Shown piece after piece: positions 16,027-24,861 of a stretch of DNA of 45,741 nucleotides. This stretch comes from Acidimicrobiales bacterium (lineage in GTDB: Bacteria > Actinomycetota > Acidimicrobiia > Acidimicrobiales > UBA8592). Location: positions 1-45,741 of the forward strand of contig WTHU01000151.1 of NCBI GenBank assembly GCA_011523005.1, given 5' to 3'. The notes beneath the pieces are model-generated. The model made no database searches. It was given only the letters and a program-made list of their open reading frames with translations, and was not told the DNA's origin. The translations under genes were made by a program, and so were the position numbers. Within the stretch, counting starts at the first letter, position 1. Each line of letters starts with the position of its first letter.

Positions 16027-16977
16027 TCAGCCTTGATAAGGTGGCAAGCCTTCCATCTTCCGTAACAAGTTAATTCGCTCAGCAAGCGGAGGATGAGTGT
16101 TGAACATGTCATTGAAGCGCTTCCCCTTATGCCCCTTCACATGATCATCCGGTGACTCAATCCATAAATGACTCGTAGCATGCGAGGTTTTCCTAACTAC
16201 CGTCACATCGCGATCAAGTTTTTCAAGCGCCATTCGAATCCCAGACGGATTTCTCGTCAATTCGACAGCAGTAGCATCAGCCAATTCCTCACGGCTTCTG
16301 CTCACCGCAGCTTTCAATAGGCCTGCAGCTAAGGGAGCAAGAATTGTCACAAAGACCACAGCGATCAGCATAATAATCGCTTGAGGGCCACCACTGTTTT
16401 CGTTTCTGTTCCTTCGGCCCCCAGACAAACTACTCCAGAACGCTATCCTCCAAAACATGTCACAAAGGATCGCGACTGCGCCAGCAGTTGCCGTAGCTAC
16501 AGTCATCACACGAATATCGTAATTACGGATATGTGCCATCTCATGCGCGATCACGCCTTGGAGCTCATTACGATCCATTTTCTCTAACAATCCCGTTGTT
16601 GCTGCTACAGCAGCATTCTCAGGGTCCTTCCCAGTCGCAAATGCATTAGGAGCAGGGTCATTCACTATATAAACATCAGGTTTAGGTAATCCAGAAGATA
16701 ACGCCATCTCCTCAACAAGGTTATGTAACTGAGCGTACTTATCGGGGTCAGCAGGGATAGCCCCTGTAGCTCGCAACGCTAATTTTGAGGACTGCTTGTA
16801 TTGAAAATAAGTAAGGACAAAAGAAAAGATCAATGCAAAAATCGCAAACCCTAAGAACCCAGTGAGCGCAAGCCCTAAAACAAACGAAACAAGAAATACA
16901 AGAAAAAAACTTGCACAAAGTAGAAGCCGTGTGGTGCGCTTATTTTTCTTCTGGAGTTCTCGAAAGTCTGTAGTCAT
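16027..16977 (-). CDS. htpX: HtpX-like membrane zinc metalloprotease (M48)
   Basis: 316 residues. Two N-terminal transmembrane helices (about 17-58) precede the catalytic motif VIAHEMAHIRNYD (H145, E146, H149), followed by two more hydrophobic segments (about 156-180 and 200-222) and the third zinc ligand E230 in SREELADA. This is the standard HtpX layout: an inner-membrane protease clearing misfolded membrane proteins. A Gly/Asn/Arg-rich loop lies between TM3 and TM4. A TAATGT box on the minus strand ends exactly 6 nt before the ATG, so the mRNA is probably leaderless. It is divergent from the nucleoside hydrolase gene across 35 bp. Confidence 0.95.
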   Translation of the reverse strand: MTTDFRELQKKNKRTTRLLLCASFFLVFLVSFVLGLALTGFLGFAIFALIFSFVLTYFQYKQSSKLALRATGAIPADPDKYAQLHNLVEEMALSSGLPKPDVYIVNDPAPNAFATGKDPENAAVAATTGLLEKMDRNELQGVIAHEMAHIRNYDIRVMTVATATAGAVAILCDMFWRIAFWSSLSGGRRNRNENSGGPQAIIMLIAVVFVTILAPLAAGLLKAAVSRSREELADATAVELTRNPSGIRMALEKLDRDVTVVRKTSHATSHLWIESPDDHVKGHKGKRFNDMFNTHPPLAERINLLRKMEGLPPYQG

Positions 16978-16983
16978 ACATTC

Positions 16984-16989
16984 ACATTA
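16984..16989 (-). promoter_or_regulatory. -10 box TAATGT, leaderless promoter of htpX
   Basis: On the minus strand TAATGT is followed by GAATGT (6 nt) and then the ATG at 16977. It forms a back-to-back pair with the promoter of the divergent nucleoside hydrolase gene. Confidence 0.62.
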
Positions 16990-16998
16990 TGCCCGATG

Positions 16999-17004
16999 TA
17001 GGCT
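16999..17004 (+). promoter_or_regulatory. -10 box TAGGCT before nucleoside hydrolase gene
   Basis: TAGGCT is followed by 8 nt and then tandem GTG codons at 17013 and 17016. A leaderless or near-leaderless start is likely. It is the partner of the divergent htpX promoter. Confidence 0.5.
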
Positions 17005-17012
17005 AAGTTGCT

Positions 17013-17954
17013 GTGGTGGAACAAAAGAAGATAATAATAGATACCGACCCTGGCCATGATGACGCTATAGCGATATTGCTAGCATTAGCTTCGCCTGAAC
17101 TTGACGTCATAGGAGTAACATGCGTGGCAGGGAATGTCCCCTTACATCTAACAGCCCGAAATGCATTGCTAGTTTGTGAGCTAGCAGGAAGACCAGACGT
17201 AAAAGTCTTCTCCGGATGTGACCGTCCTATGGTTCGTAAACTTGTCACTGCCGAGGCCATACATGGAGAAACTGGATTGGATGGACCGCAATGGGATCCC
17301 CCTACCGGTCAACTTCAAGACCAGCATGCAGTTGACTGGCTAGTTGAAACACTTCTCAACGCTGAAGACAAGGAGATCACGCTCTGTCCAGTTGGTCCTT
17401 TGACAAACATAGCTATGGCTCTCGTGCGTGAGCCCAAAATTGCGAGCAAAGTCGACCAAATTGTAAGCATGGGCGGTGGGTATTTCGTGGGCGGGAATAT
17501 AACACCAGCAGCCGAATTTAACATATTTGTAGATCCACATGCTGCCGATGTTGTCTATCGAAGTGGAATCCCTATTGTTGCGATGCCTTTAGACGTCACA
17601 CATAAAGCATTGATGACACAAGACTGGATACAAACACTTGAAGAGTTAGGAACCGAGGTAGGTAAAAAATCATCTCAGTTACTGTCGTTTTACAACAGGT
17701 TTGATCTTGAGAGATATGGCATGGCCGGAAGTCCGGTCCACGACCCTGCAACCATTGCCTACTTGATCGAACCAGATCTATATACGGGTAAAGAAGTATA
17801 TGTAGAAGTAGAAACTAGAAGTAGCTTGACAATGGGAATGACAGTCGTTGACTATTGGGGAGCAAGAAGGAAAGAGCCTAATTGCTTATGGGTTTCAGAA
17901 GTCAACGACGAAGGCTTCTTCCAATTAATGTACGAGAGGCTGGCAACACTCTAA
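17013..17954 (+). CDS. Inosine-uridine-preferring nucleoside hydrolase family protein
   Basis: 313 residues. The N-terminal calcium/ribose motif is IIIDTDPGHDDAIAILLA (D10, D12, D16, D17). The central strand has VGPLTNIAMAL and MGGGYFVGGN, and a late VHDPATIAYL supplies the usual histidine/aspartate near the C-terminus. The family hydrolyses purine or pyrimidine ribonucleosides to base plus ribose for salvage in the cytoplasm. Specificity is not decidable from motifs. Two GTG codons in a row (17013, 17016) could start it; the TAGGCT box supports this region. It meets mutM tail-to-tail with 4 bp between the stops. Confidence 0.93.
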   Translation: MVEQKKIIIDTDPGHDDAIAILLALASPELDVIGVTCVAGNVPLHLTARNALLVCELAGRPDVKVFSGCDRPMVRKLVTAEAIHGETGLDGPQWDPPTGQLQDQHAVDWLVETLLNAEDKEITLCPVGPLTNIAMALVREPKIASKVDQIVSMGGGYFVGGNITPAAEFNIFVDPHAADVVYRSGIPIVAMPLDVTHKALMTQDWIQTLEELGTEVGKKSSQLLSFYNRFDLERYGMAGSPVHDPATIAYLIEPDLYTGKEVYVEVETRSSLTMGMTVVDYWGARRKEPNCLWVSEVNDEGFFQLMYERLATL

Positions 17955-17958
17955 GCAT

Positions 17959-18750
17959 TCATCGCTTTTGGCATGATTTGCAGAAAGTAGTCCCTCTCCC
18001 ATCAATCACCACACGTCCGAGTATCTCACCACACTTGACGCACGGCTCTCCATCCCTTCCATAGCATTCGAGATAAAACTGGTTGTTTCCTTGCTTCCCT
18101 TCAGCATTCACATAATCTCGCAACGTCGTCCCCCCATTCGCAACAGCCATAGTAAGGACATAACGGATACTCTCATGAAGAGCAGCCGTTTTAGCTTTTG
18201 TTAACTTCCTAACACCGGGATAAATACCTGCTCTGAAACACGCTTCATCAGCATAGATATTGCCAACCCCGGCAACAGGACGTTGGCTAAGAAGTTGCGT
18301 TTTTATCTTTCGGTTGCTTGCTTTCAAAGAAGCATAAAATTGGTCGGCTGTGAAATCATCTGAAAGCGGTTCAGGTCCAAGGCTCCCAAGAGTTCCCTCA
18401 TATTGGCCAGGTGAATAAATACGGATCCGGCCAAACCGACGAACGTCACGGTAGCCAAGAATCAAATCATTATCGAGTCTCCACCATGCTCTCAAATAGG
18501 GATCTAACAAGTCATCACACGGAAGCAATTGCCCAGTCATCCCTAAATGGACAACCATTTCAGTTCCGTTATCAAGATGAAAAAGAAGGAACTTCCCGCG
18601 TCTTGAGATAGCTTCAAAACCTAGTCCGGTGATCTCTCTTGCCGGAGTAAATTTGCCAGATGGGTGACTATCAGCTTCAGAAACATAACGACCCGTAAGT
18701 AAAGGTTCAAGTTGACGACGAATAGATTCAACCTCGGGAAGTTCTGGCAT
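17959..18750 (-). CDS. mutM: Formamidopyrimidine-DNA glycosylase MutM/Fpg
   Basis: 263 residues. It begins MPELPEVESIRRQLEP, giving the catalytic Pro2/Glu3 needed for bifunctional glycosylase/AP-lyase action on 8-oxoguanine and FaPy lesions. The helix-two-turn-helix region contains VAGVGNIYADEACFRAGI, and the C-terminal zinc finger has CVKC and CKSC pairs. Length is normal. A TACTTT box exactly 6 nt before the ATG implies a leaderless mRNA starting inside the 16 bp that separate it from the upstream nuclease gene. A second family member (nei-like) lies at 27970-28773. Confidence 0.96.
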   Translation of the reverse strand: MPELPEVESIRRQLEPLLTGRYVSEADSHPSGKFTPAREITGLGFEAISRRGKFLLFHLDNGTEMVVHLGMTGQLLPCDDLLDPYLRAWWRLDNDLILGYRDVRRFGRIRIYSPGQYEGTLGSLGPEPLSDDFTADQFYASLKASNRKIKTQLLSQRPVAGVGNIYADEACFRAGIYPGVRKLTKAKTAALHESIRYVLTMAVANGGTTLRDYVNAEGKQGNNQFYLECYGRDGEPCVKCGEILGRVVIDGRGTTFCKSCQKR

Positions 18751-18756
18751 GAATAC

Positions 18757-18762
18757 AAAGTA
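18757..18762 (-). promoter_or_regulatory. -10 box TACTTT, leaderless promoter of mutM
   Basis: On the minus strand TACTTT is followed by GTATTC (6 nt) and then the ATG at 18750. The box lies in the 16-bp gap after the RecB-like gene, giving mutM its own promoter despite tight packing. Confidence 0.58.
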
Positions 18763-18766
18763 GCAA

Positions 18767-19669
18767 TCATTCAGCTACTTGCGTTATTGCCTTCCCTGTC
18801 CAACCAAAAATTTTCATAGCGGGAGCATCATCACGTATTCTCCCCGCATTAAATCTTTGAATCACCTGATTAACACCATCGATGCATTTATCAACATAAG
18901 GGCACCATTCACAAAGCGGACCTGTCTTCGTTTCAAAAGAACCTGACTGACAGGAAGTTTGTATTTCTCCCCATGTATCGTGCAACTCACTCACCGGTTC
19001 ATGCATAAGTTCTTCTGTGACGACACGTTCATAGTCTTTGTTCGTGCTATTCCCGATAAACACGAGGCGAACCTTTTCGATATGTTCATCCGTCTCCTCT
19101 CGGAGTGCAGCAGCGTAGAGAAGAACTTGTTTCATTTTCTCATCTTCATCTCTAGCTGTCTTAGGGGCCTTTCCGGACTTAAAGTCGCTGATGATTAAAT
19201 TACCGTCCTCACGATGAACTAAATCGATAATTCCACGAAATGGGACGTCACCTAATTGAACCTGAACGTTAAGTTCTGTTGATTCAACATCAACCGTTTC
19301 TGGTTTATATTTATCAATTTCCCACACGCCATTAAAAGCTGACATGCAATCGCGTTTGAATGCTGTTTTTTCTTGATCGTCTAAACCTAATGCGATGAAA
19401 TCAGGGTCACTATCAGTCTCCGGCCATAATGCCGAAGCGATCGATTTCGCTTTCTCCTTTGTACGAGACTCAGGTTCTTCTTGGAATAGGTGTTCAAGTA
19501 CCGCATGCGCAAATGTGCCCAGCAACGCCGACCTGCCAGGTGGGTCGGGTAGGCGATCAATGTAGCGAAATTTCCACCGCTGAGGGCATTGCGAGAAAGT
19601 CGAAGCGCTTGAAGGGGATAACGCTGTCGGCAGAGCCTTCTCAAGAGTGTGATTATCGGACATGATCAT
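18767..19669 (-). CDS. PD-(D/E)XK (RecB/Cas4-type) nuclease with iron-sulfur cysteines
   Basis: 300 residues, a stand-alone RecB-family nuclease. Catalytic residues appear as FRGIIDLV (Asp) and LIISDFKSGKAPK (D-x-K). Four cysteines fit the AddB/Cas4-type [4Fe-4S] arrangement: C28 in SQCPQRW and a C-terminal cluster CEWCPYVDKC. Such proteins act as DNA exonucleases or repair accessory factors. There are no CRISPR repeats or cas genes here, so a Cas4 role is not supported. The neighbour downstream is mutM, consistent with DNA repair. The 5' end MIM offers two ATGs (19669 and 19663). Confidence 0.87.
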   Translation of the reverse strand: MIMSDNHTLEKALPTALSPSSASTFSQCPQRWKFRYIDRLPDPPGRSALLGTFAHAVLEHLFQEEPESRTKEKAKSIASALWPETDSDPDFIALGLDDQEKTAFKRDCMSAFNGVWEIDKYKPETVDVESTELNVQVQLGDVPFRGIIDLVHREDGNLIISDFKSGKAPKTARDEDEKMKQVLLYAAALREETDEHIEKVRLVFIGNSTNKDYERVVTEELMHEPVSELHDTWGEIQTSCQSGSFETKTGPLCEWCPYVDKCIDGVNQVIQRFNAGRIRDDAPAMKIFGWTGKAITQVAE

Positions 19670-19792
19670 TGTCTATCAGACTGTTACGACAGAAAGTGTG
19701 ACTCTGTGATTTATTGCACATTAAGATTTTGACGAACAGTATTTCATGCTCTTTTCACTAGGCTTAAAGTATCAGAAGAGCACAAGGATTCT

Positions 19793-20215
19793 ATGTACGG
19801 AGCAATTAACTCAGACGGGTACAATGTCGTACTCCTTTTCCACTTACTCACGGTCATTGTAGGAACAGGTTCCGCCTTCTTGGTCCAATTCATCAACGCA
19901 AAAGATAGTGACATTCTTGAAACGGCTTCTATTCAGCGAATAGTTGGGTTCCTTATCGCACCATCTCTCTTTCTTGGAGGCGTATTCGGCGGCGCACTCG
20001 TGGGATTATCCGATGACGTGTACGACTTTTCACAACTTTGGCTGACCATAGCCGGAGTGCTCTGGATTACAGCCTGCGGATCGGCAACACTGCTTTTCAG
20101 GCCTCCGTTCCTTACCTTCCCCGACCAATCACGTTTTCAGCGGCCACTCACTGCCGTGCTGCATTTATCGCTTGTAATCATGCTCGTTGTTATGGTTTGG
20201 AAGCCTGGTTTATAA
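19793..20215 (+). CDS. Small integral membrane protein, DUF2269-like
   Basis: 140 residues with four hydrophobic segments (about 12-33, 48-68, 80-101 and 115-136), consistent with a four-helix inner-membrane protein. The FHLLTVIVGTGSAFLVQF opening helix with a buried His resembles DUF2269-type predicted integral membrane proteins, whose function is unknown. An AAGG site lies about 5 nt before the ATG. The stop codon directly abuts the stop of parE on the other strand. No functional assignment is offered. Confidence 0.8.
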   Translation: MYGAINSDGYNVVLLFHLLTVIVGTGSAFLVQFINAKDSDILETASIQRIVGFLIAPSLFLGGVFGGALVGLSDDVYDFSQLWLTIAGVLWITACGSATLLFRPPFLTFPDQSRFQRPLTAVLHLSLVIMLVVMVWKPGL

Positions 20216-22249
20216 CTAAACGTCCAACGCTTCGCGGTCAAACAAAGCGCTTTCTTTCAACACGAATTCCTTGCGTTTCGACACGTCAGAACCCATCAGC
20301 GTCTCAAACATCTGCATCGCTTCTTTAGCCTGCTTAGCATCATCCATGGTTAGACGTTTAAGAATCCGTGTCTCAGGATTCAGTGTTGTCTCAGCTAACT
20401 CATCAACATCCATTTCCCCTAAACCTTTGAATCTGACCCATTTATCAAGGGGGATTTTCTTCTTCTTTGTAATCGCATCGCGCTCTTCATCTGAGAATGC
20501 GTACAGGGTTTCTCCCCTCCATTTGGAGGAGTAGAGGGGTGGTAACGCTGCGAAAACCCGTCCATCTTCAAGTAGTGGCTTCATATAATGGAAAATTAAC
20601 GTTAACAGTAAGCACCTGATGTGGCTGCCATCAACGTCAGCGTCACACAGAATAATTATCCTCCCGTAGCGTGCATCCTCAATATTGAAGTCTTTTCCAC
20701 TTCCAGCGCCGATAGCAGTGATCAGTGCCTGTGCTTCAGCGTTATCAATGACTTGCTTCATCGTAGCTTTCCCTGCATTAACAACTTTGCCTCGCAACGG
20801 AAGAATCGCCATATATTCAGCATCGCGACCAGCCTTTGCAGGTCCAGCAGCCGAATCGCCTTCAACAATCAGAAGTTCGCTGTCTTCACCATGGGTTCTG
20901 CAGTCCGCTAGCTTATCAGGCATACCGGTGCTACCTAAATTGGCTGCTTTACGTTTCGCATCGAGAACTTCCTTTGAAGCAACACGATTCAAAATTGCGT
21001 TCACGATCTTTTCCCGAACAGCATTGATATGGGTTTTCTTCCCTGCGCCATCAAACCAATCCGAGAGGCTCTGCTTTGTGATTTCGTATACGATGCTTTG
21101 AACGGCCGGCGTTCCGAGCTCTTGCTTTGTTTGGCCACGAAACTGGGGTTCCGGAAAGGTAACTTTCAGTCCTGCGATAAGTCCTTCTTGAACGTCTTCT
21201 TTTGAAGCTCGATCATTTCCCGATTTTGCCAATTTGCTTAATTTCTTTGTACCAGGCAACAGACTGTCGTTGATTGCTCTTGTCATCGCCCGTTCCAACC
21301 CAGCTAGATGTGTTCCCCCCTCTGGTGTAGGAATCGTATTCACAAAAGAAACGACACTCGTTTCGTAACCCTCAACCCAACGCATAGCGACTTCAACAGT
21401 GCATTCTCGTTCAACGATCGTCATTTTCCCATCGACGGGAACTTTCTCTTCAAACGTGTCAATACCGCTAATTTTAATGATTTCTGTGACAGCGTTGCTT
21501 GCACTTAAAGAGTCAACTAGATCTGATAGCCCGCCTCTGCTGATGTATTCAAAAGGTTCATTCTTTTGTCCAGTTCTTTTGTCCTCAACGCGAACCTTAA
21601 GGCCAGGGACGATAAAACATGTTCTCGCAACACGTTGGCAGACAAGTTCAAAGTCAATCTCAGCATCTGGATCAAACACTTCAAGATCTGGCCAAAACCG
21701 AATACGTGACCCAGTTTTTTTCGTTTTCTTTGGTTTAGCAAGTGTGTGACTGGCTCTGAACTTTCCATTTGCGTTGAATTGACCTGCAACACGGTCTTGG
21801 AAACAGAGCTTGTGGGTGCTCCCGTTGCGGTCAACTTCTGCGATGAGTTTGGAAGATAAAGCATTAACCACGGAAGCACCGACACCATGAAGACCCCCTG
21901 AGGAAGAATATGCGCCCCCACCGAATTTGCCTCCCGCATGTAGCTCTGTAAGCACTACTTCAAGTGCAGAAACACTTCGCTTCTTATGCTTGCCAACTGG
22001 GATGCCTCGACCGTTATCCATGACTTCCATAGACCCATCACGGTGCAGGACAACATCAATCTTGTCACAAAACCCCGCAGCTGCCTCATCAACAGCATTG
22101 TCAATCAACTCCCACAGAAGGTGCGTAAGCCCGTCACTTCCGGTTCCCCCTATGTACATACCTGGGCGTTTACGAACAGCTTCTAAGCCCTCTAAAGTCT
22201 GGATAGCGTCTGCGTCATATTTCACTTTATTCGTATTCGTGGTAGCCAT
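20216..22249 (-). CDS. parE: Type IIA topoisomerase subunit B, ParE-like (topoisomerase IV type; gyrB-related)
   Basis: 677 residues from ATG 22249; the frame runs on to 22315 without family similarity, so the inner ATG (MATTNTNK) is preferred. GHKL ATPase motifs: WELIDNAVDEA, DNGRGIP and GGLHGVGASVVNALS. TOPRIM motifs: EGDSAAGPAKAGRD and CDADVDGSHIR. The FGGGAYSSSGGLHGVGAS and ITAIGAGSGKDF segments look closer to actinobacterial topoisomerase IV subunit B than to housekeeping GyrB, from memory. Together with ParC it would decatenate or supercoil DNA using ATP. It lies 40 bp downstream of parC. If no other gyrA/gyrB exists in this genome, it may be the sole gyrase; this window cannot tell. 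Confidence 0.85.
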   Translation of the reverse strand: MATTNTNKVKYDADAIQTLEGLEAVRKRPGMYIGGTGSDGLTHLLWELIDNAVDEAAAGFCDKIDVVLHRDGSMEVMDNGRGIPVGKHKKRSVSALEVVLTELHAGGKFGGGAYSSSGGLHGVGASVVNALSSKLIAEVDRNGSTHKLCFQDRVAGQFNANGKFRASHTLAKPKKTKKTGSRIRFWPDLEVFDPDAEIDFELVCQRVARTCFIVPGLKVRVEDKRTGQKNEPFEYISRGGLSDLVDSLSASNAVTEIIKISGIDTFEEKVPVDGKMTIVERECTVEVAMRWVEGYETSVVSFVNTIPTPEGGTHLAGLERAMTRAINDSLLPGTKKLSKLAKSGNDRASKEDVQEGLIAGLKVTFPEPQFRGQTKQELGTPAVQSIVYEITKQSLSDWFDGAGKKTHINAVREKIVNAILNRVASKEVLDAKRKAANLGSTGMPDKLADCRTHGEDSELLIVEGDSAAGPAKAGRDAEYMAILPLRGKVVNAGKATMKQVIDNAEAQALITAIGAGSGKDFNIEDARYGRIIILCDADVDGSHIRCLLLTLIFHYMKPLLEDGRVFAALPPLYSSKWRGETLYAFSDEERDAITKKKKIPLDKWVRFKGLGEMDVDELAETTLNPETRILKRLTMDDAKQAKEAMQMFETLMGSDVSKRKEFVLKESALFDREALDV

Positions 22250-22289
22250 TATGGTCTGGACCCTCCTTGAATCATTTGCGAATCGTTTC

Positions 22290-24710
22290 TCACCATCGCG
22301 GTAGCCCAACATCAAGGATGCGCCGATCAGTTTTTGAACTCACAAGATCACGTTTTGTAGGCTCAATCGGGAGATCTACAGGAACTGGATCTGCCTTCTT
22401 AGGGTCATCATCGGTAGCCATAACGGCAAGAAGCACATCTGGTCCGACAATACGAGCAAGCACCAAACTCTTTTCTTTTGTGAATCTAGTAACACGAATT
22501 CCGGTTCCTCCGCGACCCTTGGAGGAAAGTTCTTCGAACGGAGTGACCTTCGCTGACCCCGTGTCTGTCACAGTCACTACGGCGCCATCGCCAATTGCTG
22601 CACCGGCACCCACTATCTTTACGCCATCACGAATTTTCATGCCAAGAACACCAGCAGCGTTTCGCCCTTGGATACTAATGTTGTCAACGGGAGTTCGGAG
22701 CGCCTGAGCATCCGATGAGACGATCACAACGTCAATTCCATCTGGGCACGTGAAAGCCGCCGCCAATTTGTCATTCGGTTTCAGCTTGATCACTGGCTTA
22801 CCATTAGATGTTTCTTTCAGCTCTAGCGGCGATATGCGTTTGGCGACTCCGTTACTTGTCACCAGCACAACATTTTCCTCTCCCGGTGATACAACTGTGA
22901 GTATTTGCTCACCTTTTCCTAGTCCAAAAACTTTGGTGGCAGCTGCGCCTCGACTTCTCCCTTTGATCTCGCCAAGTTCTGATGATTTCACGGAAAACGC
23001 ACGTCCTTCAGAGGTTATAGCAAACACCAGACTATGGGTTGATCCGATTGTGGAAGCAAGCAAAACATCATGCTGCCCCGGTGTTGATCTTCGACCTCCC
23101 TCGATAGGGGCGCGACCCACACGACCAGATGTTGACAAGGTAATCAGGCACGGTTCATCAGGTACATCTTCGACATCTATTAAAGGAATATCGTCATGAA
23201 CGGGGATGTCTTTGAGGTCAACAATTTCCGTACGCCTTTCAACTCCATATATTTCAACGATCTCTTCAAGTTCTTTAAGAACGATTGTTCGTTGGCGTTG
23301 TTCAGAATCAAGAATTTTTTTGTATTCTTTTATGCGAGCAGTTAATTCTTCGCGTTCGTCTAGTATCTTCTGCATTTCTAACGCAGTTAATCTCCGAAGC
23401 TGCATATCGAGGATGTGGGTTGCCTGAATTTCAGATAGCTTCAATTCTTTACGAAGAGACGACTTCGCATCTTCAACATCTTTAGAGCCTTTGATGATGG
23501 CAACGACTTTATCAATGTTCTCTAAAGCAACAATCAGTCCCTTAACGATATGAAGTCGGTCCTGTGCTCGATCTAATCTAAATTGGGTTCTTCGAATAAC
23601 AACTGTTAATCGGTGATCGACATAATGCTTGCAAAGCTCGTAGATGCCCAGTGTTTCAGGAATTCCATTGACCAACACCACGTTATTAATCCCGAAACTT
23701 TCTTCAAGGGGGGTTTGTTTATAAAGTTCAGAGAGCACCGCTTCCGGATTAACGTTTGGCTTAAGCGTTATTAACAACCGCAGGCCTGATTTACGGTCAG
23801 ATAAGTTTTTAGCATCGGCTATTCCTACTAACTTCTCCGCAACAACCAACTCATTGATTTTCTTTACAACCTTTTCTGGGCCAACCATATAAGGAAGTTC
23901 TGTGACGACAATTCCTTGCCGGGTGCGTGTAAGTTTTTCAAACTCCACACGCGCTCTTATACGAAACGTGCCTCTACCTGTTTTATAGGCCTCCTTTAAA
24001 TCCTCGTCCACGATGATCCCTCCAGAAGGGAAATCTGGGCCAGGTAAGACTTTAAGGAGTTCATCCAGAGACGGCTTTGGACGCCTTTTCTTCATAACAA
24101 GGGAAATCGCCTCAAATACCTCACGTAAATTATGGGTAGGCATGTTCGTTGCCATTCCAACAGCTATACCGGTTGTTCCGTTTACCAGCAGATTTGGAAG
24201 TAAGCCAGGTAAATATAGTGGTTCCGTGCTCTCACCGTCATATGTTGGCCGGAAATCAACGGTCTCTTCCTCAATCTCACGAACCATTTCCATCGCAGCT
24301 TCAGTAAGGCGACACTCTGTGTAACGGGCTGCGGCTGGGGGATCATCAAGACTTCCAAAATTCCCGTGCGGGTCGACCAAAGTCACCATGCGAGCAAAGT
24401 CTTGTCCCAGCCGCACGAGAGCTTCGTATATAGCCATATCGCCATGCGGGTGATATTTACCCATGGTGTCACCGACAACACGGGCACATTTTCGATGAGG
24501 ACTTGCTGGCCGTAGCCCCATGCCAAGCATTGAATACAATATTCGTCGTTGGACTGGTTTCAAACCATCACGCACATCCGGAATCGCACGGGCGGTGATG
24601 ACGGATAAGGAATAGGCTAAAAAGGACTCCGACATTTCATCCGCAACCGGAACAGGGATCACTTCGCGAGCGAAATCTTTAGCAAATGAAAGTTTTTGTT
24701 GACGTGCCAT
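22290..24710 (-). CDS. parC: Type IIA topoisomerase subunit A, ParC-like (topoisomerase IV type; gyrA-related)
   Basis: 806 residues. The breakage-reunion domain has PDVRDGLKPVQRRILY and the active-site Tyr130 in AAARYTECRLTEAA. The quinolone-determining region reads YHPHGDMAIYEALVR, with Met92 where E. coli GyrA has Ser83. The C-terminal propeller (from about residue 500) holds a degenerate GRSRGAAATK rather than a clean QRRGGKG GyrA box, favouring a topoisomerase IV-type subunit. An AGAGAGG-like site precedes the ATG. Gene order is A-subunit then B-subunit, the reverse of the common gyrB-gyrA order. The 151 bp upstream of the start hold a 7-bp inverted repeat and no obvious gene. Confidence 0.87.
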   Translation of the reverse strand: MARQQKLSFAKDFAREVIPVPVADEMSESFLAYSLSVITARAIPDVRDGLKPVQRRILYSMLGMGLRPASPHRKCARVVGDTMGKYHPHGDMAIYEALVRLGQDFARMVTLVDPHGNFGSLDDPPAAARYTECRLTEAAMEMVREIEEETVDFRPTYDGESTEPLYLPGLLPNLLVNGTTGIAVGMATNMPTHNLREVFEAISLVMKKRRPKPSLDELLKVLPGPDFPSGGIIVDEDLKEAYKTGRGTFRIRARVEFEKLTRTRQGIVVTELPYMVGPEKVVKKINELVVAEKLVGIADAKNLSDRKSGLRLLITLKPNVNPEAVLSELYKQTPLEESFGINNVVLVNGIPETLGIYELCKHYVDHRLTVVIRRTQFRLDRAQDRLHIVKGLIVALENIDKVVAIIKGSKDVEDAKSSLRKELKLSEIQATHILDMQLRRLTALEMQKILDEREELTARIKEYKKILDSEQRQRTIVLKELEEIVEIYGVERRTEIVDLKDIPVHDDIPLIDVEDVPDEPCLITLSTSGRVGRAPIEGGRRSTPGQHDVLLASTIGSTHSLVFAITSEGRAFSVKSSELGEIKGRSRGAAATKVFGLGKGEQILTVVSPGEENVVLVTSNGVAKRISPLELKETSNGKPVIKLKPNDKLAAAFTCPDGIDVVIVSSDAQALRTPVDNISIQGRNAAGVLGMKIRDGVKIVGAGAAIGDGAVVTVTDTGSAKVTPFEELSSKGRGGTGIRVTRFTKEKSLVLARIVGPDVLLAVMATDDDPKKADPVPVDLPIEPTKRDLVSSKTDRRILDVGLPRW

Positions 24711-24808
24711 CTCTGACCTCTCTAAATGTGTAGGAGCATAGAGTTCTAGTAGGACACTTTGAATGCCCTAATTTAGAAAATAATCCAATACCGACTGGTT
24801 CACGTGGC

Positions 24809-24829
24809 AATTCAATATCAAGTTGAATT
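24809..24829. repeat. 7-bp inverted repeat between FAD-oxidoreductase and parC genes
   Basis: AATTCAA and TTGAATT arms flank a 7-nt spacer. It lies 33 bp after the stop of the flavoprotein gene, but no T-run follows on the minus strand, so an intrinsic terminator is not convincing. It could be an operator in the parC upstream region. Confidence 0.3.
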
Positions 24830-24861
24830 ACATAGAGAGCGTCCCAGCAGACAGAACGTAG

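Noticed and set aside
18767-19669. Reading the RecB-like nuclease as Cas4 of a CRISPR system
   Set aside because: No repeat array or other cas gene in the window; stand-alone RecB-type nucleases with Fe-S cysteines are common in actinobacteria.
22250-22315. N-terminal extension of ParE
   Set aside because: Would overlap the parC 3' end and has no family similarity; ATG 22249 sits just before the conserved region.
22750-23199. 149-codon frame antisense to parC
   Set aside because: Shadow of the well-conserved topoisomerase coding sequence; Ser/Pro-rich with no family motif or ribosome site.
24809-24829. Inverted repeat as a rho-independent terminator for the flavoprotein operon
   Set aside because: Arms are AT-rich and no T-run follows on the minus strand; kept only as a low-confidence repeat.
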